From Legionella rubrilucens (GTDB taxonomy: Bacteria > Pseudomonadota > Gammaproteobacteria > Legionellales > Legionellaceae), in contig NZ_LNYT01000022.1 of the NCBI RefSeq assembly GCF_001468125.1, positions 270,160 through 334,159 on the forward strand: 64,000 nt of DNA, read 5' to 3'. Position 1 is the stretch's first letter. Each line of letters begins with the position of its first letter. This document shows, piece after piece, positions 57,816-64,000 of this stretch. The position numbers were made by a program, and so were the translations under genes. The notes under the pieces were generated by a model, which saw only the letters and a program-made list of their open reading frames with translations, was not told the origin of the DNA and ran no database searches.

Positions 57816-57858
57816 GGATATAGCCCCTGATTTAGGTATTTGAAAAAAAGTATAGCAA

Positions 57859-58590
57859 TTATAGATCACCCCAGACCGCTTGCAAAACACTAATGGCTGT
57901 AATCGCAGCCGTCTCCGTACGCAAAATACGCGGCCCGAGGCTTAAAGGCAGAAAGCCCGCTTGCTGAGCCTCGTCGGATTCAGAGGGACTCAAGCCGCCT
58001 TCCGGACCAATTAACAACATCGCCTCCTCCACGTGAAGGTTGCTGTAGCTTCGGTAATGATGCAGTGCACCCGGTTGCAGAATAAAGGCGGGAAAACCGT
58101 TTCTCTTCAATAAAACATCGTGGAACGACACAGGACTATGCACCAGCGGCACCTGATTGCGCCCGCACTGTTCACAGGCGGCGACGGCAATCGCCTGCCA
58201 TTGTGCCTGCTTCTTATCAAGACGCGACGCATCGAGTTTGACCGCACAGCGCGCCGTGAACACAGGGCTGATGCTTGCGACACCGAGTTCCACTGCCTTT
58301 TGCACCACCCATTCCATCCGGTCGCCTTTGGAAATGCCCTGTGCCAGATGAAGACGAAGCGGAGACTCCCTGTTAACCTGTTCGGCATCCTTAAGCCTTA
58401 CCGTCACCCGTTTTTTATGCACCGCCGTGATTTCGGCCTTAAACTCACGGTTATCACCAGAAAACAGAGTCAAAACCTCACCGGGCTGCATGCGCAGCAC
58501 CACGCCAATGTGCTGACCTGCTTCTTCCGTCAACGTTAATTCCTGCCCAGCCAGGTAATCGCCAGGCTGGTAAATGCGTACGTCTCTCAC
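57859..58590 (-). CDS. rsmE: 16S rRNA (uracil-1498-N3)-methyltransferase
   Basis: 243-residue SPOUT methyltransferase. Motifs: HIGVVLRMQPGEV in the N-terminal PUA-like domain, KGDRMEWVVQKAVELGV, LIGPEGGLSPSE and LGPRILRTETAAITAISVLQ. It methylates U1498 of 16S rRNA. Start 15 bases after the permease stop. Confidence 0.95.
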   Translation of the reverse strand: MRDVRIYQPGDYLAGQELTLTEEAGQHIGVVLRMQPGEVLTLFSGDNREFKAEITAVHKKRVTVRLKDAEQVNRESPLRLHLAQGISKGDRMEWVVQKAVELGVASISPVFTARCAVKLDASRLDKKQAQWQAIAVAACEQCGRNQVPLVHSPVSFHDVLLKRNGFPAFILQPGALHHYRSYSNLHVEEAMLLIGPEGGLSPSESDEAQQAGFLPLSLGPRILRTETAAITAISVLQAVWGDL

Positions 58591-58605
58591 CTTGACCCCT
58601 GCGCT

Positions 58606-60177
58606 TTAAGATGCCGCTTCACTGGTTAAATCGTCATCCAGCGCGAATTCGATTTGTTCGTGGTGCGCATTGTCGATAACCTGCTCTGACCAGTACAGCA
58701 TGATCAGGCTGAATGGCAAAAGACAAACCATATCCCAGGGAAACTGCAAAATACCCAGGCCGCCGAAAGAACCCAGATAGGAAATCACCAGCAACACGGT
58801 CATGTAGGATAAAAACCAGAATAAACTCTGGCCACAGTCCCTTAGTGGCTTGCGATTATAAATCAGGCTAATGACAAGACCCGCCAGCAATGCCGCATAC
58901 AGTTTCCACAAAATCGCGAAACCACACCAATAGAGCATTAAATTACACACGTAAAACGCGATGTGCGAAAACAAGCCGCTGTAAGGCAACCTGAACGGCC
59001 TTGGGGTATCCGGCTGCAACCGTCTCATGGCCAGAAGACAAATGGGACCAATGCCGTAAGACAGGATGCTCGCTGACGATAAAAACGCCACCAGCTTCTG
59101 CCAGCCGGGAAAGGGCAGAAATGAAAACAACCCCACCAGGAAATTGGCATACAGCGTGACGTAAGGAATTTTATGGCGATTCACTTTAAGGAAAAATTCA
59201 GGCAGGTGATGATTTAATGCCATGCCGTACACGATGCGGGACGTAGCCGCCGTATAAACCAGCGTAGTACCAAAGGGAGAAAATGCCGCATCAATCATTA
59301 ATAGCGTGGCCACCACGGTTAAACCCAGCAGCAGAGCCAATCCGACTAAGGGCCCGCTGTCGCCAGGGTAGTGGAGCGCCTGCCAGCCGTTAGCCAGGTA
59401 TTTTTGCGGCATGGCGGCAAGGAAGCTGAATTGCAGCATGAAATAAAGCGCAAAGCCAATTAATACCGCCCCCAGAATAGCAATGGGGATATTGCGTTGC
59501 GGGTTTTTCACTTCACCGGCGAGAATCAGGCCATTTTGAAAGCCGGTAAAAGCAAAGGCCACGCCCCCTGCGGAAAGGGCTGTAAAAATCTGCACCCAGC
59601 TTTGCTTATCCCCAAGATGAAGGGAAATATTAGCCAGTGAAGGGCTGTTATGAAGCAGGGCTATAATGGCAATACTGGGCAGAATAAATTTAATGATGCT
59701 GGCGTATTTGTTGCATTCCGCCAGCATTTTAATGCCATAGGAATTAAGAATCACCACAAAGAACATGATGGCGCCCGCGGCCGCATACCCGTATCCCGAC
59801 AGACTGAGCGAGGCGGGATCGCCTGCCATCAGAACCGGGAAAAAATGGCTGGAGTATTGCAAGATCGCCTGAATTTCAATTGGGGTCATGACCACATAGG
59901 AAAGCCAGGATGTCCAGGCAAACAAAAAACCCACCTCCTTGCCGTGGGTGAACGTGGGGTAATTGGACATCCCGCCTGCAACGGGAAACATGGTCCCCAA
60001 TTCACACAACGGCAAGGCGATAAATAACATGAACAAGGCGGCGATAACCCAGCTTACCAGGGCATTGCTTCCCGCCATTTGCGCACTGATGAAGGGGCTG
60101 AACAGCCAGCCTGAGCCAATCATTCCGCCGGCTGAGGCGACCAAGATATTTGTTCTCGAAATATCGCGTTTTAGCAT
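58606..60177 (-). CDS. APC-family amino-acid permease
   Basis: 523 residues, about 12-13 transmembrane helices. The first helix has SAGGMIGSGWLFSP, the G(S/A)G ligand-binding unwound segment of APC transporters, and FAFTGFQNGLILAGEVKNPQRNIP is the conserved loop. The C-terminal tail is acidic. Substrate not deducible. It heads the permease, rsmE, trxA cluster on the minus strand. Confidence 0.85.
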   Translation of the reverse strand: MLKRDISRTNILVASAGGMIGSGWLFSPFISAQMAGSNALVSWVIAALFMLFIALPLCELGTMFPVAGGMSNYPTFTHGKEVGFLFAWTSWLSYVVMTPIEIQAILQYSSHFFPVLMAGDPASLSLSGYGYAAAGAIMFFVVILNSYGIKMLAECNKYASIIKFILPSIAIIALLHNSPSLANISLHLGDKQSWVQIFTALSAGGVAFAFTGFQNGLILAGEVKNPQRNIPIAILGAVLIGFALYFMLQFSFLAAMPQKYLANGWQALHYPGDSGPLVGLALLLGLTVVATLLMIDAAFSPFGTTLVYTAATSRIVYGMALNHHLPEFFLKVNRHKIPYVTLYANFLVGLFSFLPFPGWQKLVAFLSSASILSYGIGPICLLAMRRLQPDTPRPFRLPYSGLFSHIAFYVCNLMLYWCGFAILWKLYAALLAGLVISLIYNRKPLRDCGQSLFWFLSYMTVLLVISYLGSFGGLGILQFPWDMVCLLPFSLIMLYWSEQVIDNAHHEQIEFALDDDLTSEAAS

Positions 60178-60379
60178 GTGTTATTTTCCTTCTATCGCCT
60201 GTCTGGTTCCCTCGGCCAAAGCGACTTGCCCCCAGGACTCTTGGTTACTTAACGTCGTCTGACTGTTTTTAAGCCAAATCACGACAAAATTAAGCGAATG
60301 AATAGACAAAACCTTTTTGGATGGTATCATTACACCGTTTTTTCAGGAAGTAATGTAATGATTTAAGGGAGTAAATAAC
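60178..60379. promoter_or_regulatory. Divergent intergenic region
   Basis: 202 bases between the permease and the MOMP-family gene, both reading outward, so it holds both promoters. I see GGGAG 8 bases before the GTG at 60380. No promoter pair with convincing spacing was found by eye. Confidence 0.3.
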
Positions 60380-61438
60380 GTGAAGTATTTTGTTCATAAA
60401 GCCGCTTGCCTCACCTGGGCTTTCGCTTTTGCAGCGCCTGCTTTTTCTGGCACCATGGGCGCAGCGGAAGATCAGGGCCATCCTTTTTTCTTCAGCGTCG
60501 CCCCTTTTTATGGCGCCATCACGGACGAAGGGATTAATAAACTGGTCTTTGCCGAGCAGGCAACACCCGCAGGCCAGGTGACTGCTTTCCTGCCGGATGG
60601 TGAATCCGACTGGGGTTATACCTTAAGCCTGGGCTATGCGTTTGATCCTAACCATGAGCGCGATCTGGTGCTGACCTATTCCCATCTGTCAACCGAAACC
60701 AGCAAAAGCATTGCAGTGGGTGAGGACGGCCTTATCATCAACCGGTTAAGTCAGCTTGCCAATTTTGGCCCTCAGAACGTCAGAGGCCCCGCGTCAGCCG
60801 GTATAAGTGCGGATTATGAATACCAGACGGCCGATTTGATGACCAATCATTATTTCCCATCTGAACAGTTTAACCGGGTCGAGTTTTCCCGCTTTTACGG
60901 CATTAAGGCCACAGAATTTAAAAAAGGATTCACAGCCAATTACAATGGCCGTTTCATCGTCGAGTTTGACGGGATAAACGCACCCTCAATTGACAACATC
61001 AATTACTCCGCCAAGTATTACGGGATCGGTCCGCGTATTGGTATGGGCGGCAAGTGGCGCTTAAACCGCATTTTCAGTGTCGGCGGCGATGTATCGGCAT
61101 CCATTTTAGTCGGCTCCTATAAAAACGAGTGGAATGAAACGCTGGCCGTAGACGCGTTCCTTGGTGAACTTCCGGCAGGCCCCGTGCACAGCTACACGCA
61201 AGTCACCAACAGCCGGGCCTGGGTATCCCCTGTATTGGCCGGCAATCTGGCCGTGGCCGCTGATTTTGATGTGAGAAGCGCCAATCATATCCGTATTGAA
61301 GGCGGCATCGGTTCCGAGCAATACCTGCCCCATCTGTCGCCCGATTCCTACCGTGCCAAGGAAGGGGATAATACACTTTATATTCCTCAGCATTTCTCCA
61401 TTAGAAACGTCTTCATCAAATTCACTTATTTCTGCTAA
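60380..61438 (+). CDS. Legionella outer membrane protein (MOMP family, third copy)
   Basis: 352 residues, GTG start with GGGAG upstream. The signal peptide ends near AFSG, followed by TMGAAEDQG, close to the GTMG of the main MOMP, then barrel strands (SVAPFYGAITDEG, WGYTLSLGYAF, YGIGPRIGMGGKWR) and a terminal aromatic-rich FIKFTYFC. It lacks the N-terminal CTPGxVTVPC pair, so it is a divergent paralog. A strong terminator follows. Confidence 0.8.
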   Translation: MKYFVHKAACLTWAFAFAAPAFSGTMGAAEDQGHPFFFSVAPFYGAITDEGINKLVFAEQATPAGQVTAFLPDGESDWGYTLSLGYAFDPNHERDLVLTYSHLSTETSKSIAVGEDGLIINRLSQLANFGPQNVRGPASAGISADYEYQTADLMTNHYFPSEQFNRVEFSRFYGIKATEFKKGFTANYNGRFIVEFDGINAPSIDNINYSAKYYGIGPRIGMGGKWRLNRIFSVGGDVSASILVGSYKNEWNETLAVDAFLGELPAGPVHSYTQVTNSRAWVSPVLAGNLAVAADFDVRSANHIRIEGGIGSEQYLPHLSPDSYRAKEGDNTLYIPQHFSIRNVFIKFTYFC

Positions 61439-61447
61439 TGGATCTTC

Positions 61448-61486
61448 ACAAGGCTTGATTCCAATCAAGCCTTGTTTTGTTTTTTT
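61448..61486 (+). terminator. Strong rho-independent terminator touching the lpxA ribosome site
   Basis: A 13-bp perfect stem ACAAGGCTTGATT/AATCAAGCCTTGT with a tiny loop, followed by a T-rich run to 61486. The lpxA Shine-Dalgarno GGAGGT (61487-61492) comes directly after the T run. Confidence 0.9.
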
Positions 61487-61498
61487 GGAGGTATGGTC

Positions 61499-62341
61499 GT
61501 GCAAATGAGTCAGTTGGATCAGCAGCATGTACGCGACAAAGTTATTCCTATTCACCAGCAAATTCACCCGACCGCCCTGATTGCCCACGGGGCGAGAATC
61601 GGAGCCAATGTCAGCATTGGGCCGTTTTCTGTCATTGGTGAACACGTTGCCATCGGCGCCAACACTGTCATCGGCTCTCACGTGGTCATTGAAGGCTGGA
61701 CTACCATTGGCGAACGCAATCAGATTCATACCGGCGCCGTCATTGGCTCTGTTCCACAGGATTTGAAATTCAATGGCGAAAAAAGTCTGGTTTTACTGGG
61801 TAATGATAATATTGTTCGCGAATACGTCACCATCAGTCGCGGCACCGCCGGCGGAGGGGGCGAAACCACCATTGGCCATGCCAATTTATTAATGGCCAGT
61901 TGCCATGTTGGCCATGATGTACGGATGGGCGATCACAACATCATTGCCAATGCGGTCGGCATTGCAGGGCATGTGGTCATCGAAGATTGGGTCACCATTG
62001 GCGGTATTGCGGTTATTCATCAATTCTGCAAACTGGGGCGCATGGCCATGATCGGCGCCAAGAGTTACATCAATAAAGACATTCCGCCTTTTGCCCTGGT
62101 ACAGGGAAATCCCGCCAAATTGTATGGCGTCAACATTGAACGCCTGCGCCGTAATCAGTTTAAACCCCAGCAACGCCTGCTTATTCAACGGGCTTATAAA
62201 ATCCTTCATCGCTGCAATTATCACTTACCCAATGCCATTGCCGAAATTGAACAGGACTTGCTGCCTGATGAGCAAATCGCCCGCCTGCTCGATTTTCTTC
62301 GCCACAGTGAACGCGGCATTTGCCGGGGGAATCGCGAATGA
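61499..62341 (+). CDS. lpxA: UDP-N-acetylglucosamine acyltransferase
   Basis: 280 residues from GTG 61499 (6 bases from GGAGGT; ATG codons at 61493 and 61505 are worse spaced). Left-handed beta-helix hexapeptide repeats (IGANVSIGPFSVIGEH and onward), the catalytic His in MASCHVGHDVRMG, NAVGIAGHVVIEDW, and the closing FLRHSERGICRG. First step of lipid A synthesis. It overlaps lpxD by 4 bases. Some Legionella carry more than one lpxA, so this may not be the only copy. Confidence 0.93.
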   Translation: MQMSQLDQQHVRDKVIPIHQQIHPTALIAHGARIGANVSIGPFSVIGEHVAIGANTVIGSHVVIEGWTTIGERNQIHTGAVIGSVPQDLKFNGEKSLVLLGNDNIVREYVTISRGTAGGGGETTIGHANLLMASCHVGHDVRMGDHNIIANAVGIAGHVVIEDWVTIGGIAVIHQFCKLGRMAMIGAKSYINKDIPPFALVQGNPAKLYGVNIERLRRNQFKPQQRLLIQRAYKILHRCNYHLPNAIAEIEQDLLPDEQIARLLDFLRHSERGICRGNRE

Positions 62342-63348
62342 AATCCTTGCGCTTTAATCAAAATCACGGCCCGTTCAGCTTAGCCACCTTGGCCCGGATT
62401 TCTGACGCTGCACTGCATAACCCCGAGGATAGCGATTGCCTGATTCATCAGGTGGCACCTCTCGATGAAGCTAAAGAATCAGACATAGCCGTACTCCATA
62501 ATCTAAAATACATCAAGGCGTTTAAAAACTCTTCTGCAGGGGCCTGCATCATTTTCCCGGATGCCGTTAAACATGCCCCGCCGGCCATGAAATTACTGGT
62601 ACATCACAACCCTTATAAAGCCTTCGCACTGGTCATGCAGCATTTTTATTCCCGCCCCAAAGAAGCACCAGGTATTTCTCCCCAGGCTTTTATTGCCAGA
62701 AGCGCCTCCATTGGCAAGGGATGCGTTATTCAGCCTGGGGCTTACATTGGTGAACGTGCTGTCATCGGCGAGGGGAGCGAGGTTGGCGTGAACAGTTACA
62801 TCGGCCATGACGTGATCATTGGTAACAATTGTCGCATAGAAAACAACGTCAGCATCACCAATACCCTGATGGGCAACAACGTGGTGATCTATACCGGCGC
62901 CAGAATTGGACAGGAAGGCTTTGGTTTTGCCACGGATGCAGGTGGCCATTACAGTATTCCTCATATCGGCTGCGTCATCATTGGTAACCACGTGGAAATA
63001 GGCGCCAATACTTGCGTGGATCGAGGTTCCGTTAAAGACACTATTCTTGAGGATCATTGCCGCATCGATAACCTGGTGCAGATTGGTCACAATGTCACCA
63101 TTGGCCGCGGCAGCATCGTGGCCGGCACTTCCGGGATTGCCGGCAGTTCCCACCTGGGGGAATTTGCGACCGTAGGCGGGGGCGTCAGCGTGGTTAACCA
63201 CGCGAAAGTCGGTAACGGCGCCATGGTATTAGCCCACTCGCTGGTCATTAACGATGTGCCGCCCGGGACACGGACAGGAGGAACCCCCGCCATCGAGGCC
63301 CGCCAATGGCATAAACAATCATTAATCTTGAAAAAATTATGCCGATGA
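62338..63348 (+). CDS. lpxD: UDP-3-O-(3-hydroxyacyl)glucosamine N-acyltransferase
   Basis: 336 residues. The start ATG overlaps the lpxA stop (ATGA). An N-terminal uridine-binding domain (about 1-105) is followed by hexapeptide repeats, with QEGFGFATDAGGHYSIPHIG and the catalytic His in LVQIGHNVTIG, ending in a C-terminal helix. Third step of lipid A synthesis. The last 12 bases overlap the convergent lpxB. Confidence 0.95.
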   Translation: MKSLRFNQNHGPFSLATLARISDAALHNPEDSDCLIHQVAPLDEAKESDIAVLHNLKYIKAFKNSSAGACIIFPDAVKHAPPAMKLLVHHNPYKAFALVMQHFYSRPKEAPGISPQAFIARSASIGKGCVIQPGAYIGERAVIGEGSEVGVNSYIGHDVIIGNNCRIENNVSITNTLMGNNVVIYTGARIGQEGFGFATDAGGHYSIPHIGCVIIGNHVEIGANTCVDRGSVKDTILEDHCRIDNLVQIGHNVTIGRGSIVAGTSGIAGSSHLGEFATVGGGVSVVNHAKVGNGAMVLAHSLVINDVPPGTRTGGTPAIEARQWHKQSLILKKLCR

Positions 63349-64000
63349 AGGCACTGCCTGGATGAGTTTGATAACCGCCATGGCAGCCTTGCTATTGGCA
63401 TCCTGCCTTAACTGCTGATGCAACTGCTCAAATTTTTCCACTACCCTGGCAGGGGCGTCGCCCTTGGCCAATTTCTCTAAAAGGCATTGGCTGATGGCCT
63501 CAGGCCTCGCCTGCTTTTGAATAAATTCCGGCACCAGACCCTCATTAGCCAGCAGGTTGGGTAGCGCAACGTAATTAATTTTAAGCTGCGAAGCAATGAT
63601 TAAGTGACTCAGGGCACTCCATTTATACGCAACCACCATGTTACATTTTAGCAGCATGGCTTCAAGGGTTCCTGTCCCCGATTTAACCAACACCACATTG
63701 GCCAGCGCCATGGCCTCTCTGGCACCTCCCTGTTGAAGTTTTATATTCAGATGAGGATAACCTGAGGCGCGCCATTGGGCTTCGAACAGCGTGATAGCCT
63801 TTGAGGTCGCCAGGGGCACGATGAAGGTTAGATCGGGCCGTTTCTGGCTCAGTCGATTCATCACGTCAAGGTAAAGCGGGCCCAGGTAACGAAGCTCGCC
63901 AAGACGACTGCCAGGCAGCAGGGTGATGAGGGCATCGGAATCCGCATAACCGGCCTGTTTTCTTAGATGCCTTTTATCCATTTGCAGGTCAATCATATCC
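63337..64000 (-). CDS. lpxB: Lipid-A-disaccharide synthase, N-terminal part beyond the right edge
   Basis: Open from the right edge to a stop at 63337; 220 residues of the C-terminal half are visible. LLPGSRLGELRYLGP, VLVKSGTGTLEAML, MVVAYKWS and YVALPNLLANEGLVPEFIQ match the GT19 family LpxB. It joins UDP-diacylglucosamine with lipid X. It is convergent to lpxD rather than following it as in most gammaproteobacteria. The true start lies outside the window. Confidence 0.93.
   Translation of the reverse strand, partial: DMIDLQMDKRHLRKQAGYADSDALITLLPGSRLGELRYLGPLYLDVMNRLSQKRPDLTFIVPLATSKAITLFEAQWRASGYPHLNIKLQQGGAREAMALANVVLVKSGTGTLEAMLLKCNMVVAYKWSALSHLIIASQLKINYVALPNLLANEGLVPEFIQKQARPEAISQCLLEKLAKGDAPARVVEKFEQLHQQLRQDANSKAAMAVIKLIQAVPSSA

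Noticed and set aside
1-64000. tRNA, rRNA, CRISPR arrays, insertion sequences, prophage or attachment sites
   Set aside because: I looked through the intergenic regions for cloverleaf patterns, repeat arrays, transposase motifs and flanking repeats and saw none. A tRNA scan and repeat search would settle it.

Overview
The window reads as chromosome of a Legionella or close Legionellaceae relative. The main evidence is three Legionella-type major outer membrane proteins (MOMP), an LbtU-family siderophore porin, a secreted papain-like peptidase, and several proteins built like Dot/Icm effectors: an OTU-domain protein, an ankyrin protein with a peptidase-like N-terminus, and long coiled-coil or multi-pass proteins. 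Base composition looks near half G+C by eye (not counted), higher than L. pneumophila. I saw no rRNA, tRNA, insertion sequence, prophage or CRISPR array. The first 294 bases hold the 5' part of a lipoprotein gene and the last 660 bases the 3' part of lpxB.

Layout. 0-7 kb: lipoprotein (partial), a CBS-like PLP enzyme, an OTU-domain protein, an alpha/beta hydrolase, a coiled-coil membrane protein coupled to a DOT1-like methyltransferase, ihfB and dcd. 7-15 kb: the ankyrin/peptidase-like protein, a stomatin/NfeD pair, the LbtU-like porin and two tandem MOMP genes with a good sigma-70 promoter. 15-21 kb: a conserved block of motY, pyrC, rnt, a peroxiredoxin, grxD, sodB and argD. 20.7-28.9 kb: six genes on the minus strand (patatin, a SulP-STAS transporter ending in a cyclic-nucleotide-binding domain, a FecR protein, a beta-barrel, a CHASE2 adenylate cyclase and a metallo-beta-lactamase-fold hydrolase). 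The spacing suggests a single cyclic-nucleotide signalling locus. 29-42 kb: unknown Legionella-type proteins among rlmB/rnr, a periplasmic binding protein, a DUF4254 protein, a BrnQ transporter and an aminoglycoside-phosphotransferase-like kinase.

42-46.4 kb: an overlapping operon of a retropepsin-like lipoprotein, an inactive-transglutaminase/7TM protein and an ATP-grasp ligase, then the papain-like peptidase. 46.4-64 kb is mostly housekeeping: apaH, a TraI_2-like protein and ksgA; tatC; hspQ; ubiD and a flavin reductase; pldA; rho, trxA and rsmE; an amino-acid permease; a third MOMP-family gene; and lpxA-lpxD facing lpxB.

Points that stand out: (1) the patatin to cyclase to hydrolase cluster, with synthesis and apparent sensing of a cyclic nucleotide in one transcription unit; (2) a relaxase-associated TraI_2-like protein with its HD dyad lost, inside the ksgA-apaH operon; (3) two candidate effectors with cryptic or atypical cysteine-protease centres; (4) repeated tail-to-tail coding overlaps, mostly involving Legionella-type unknowns.
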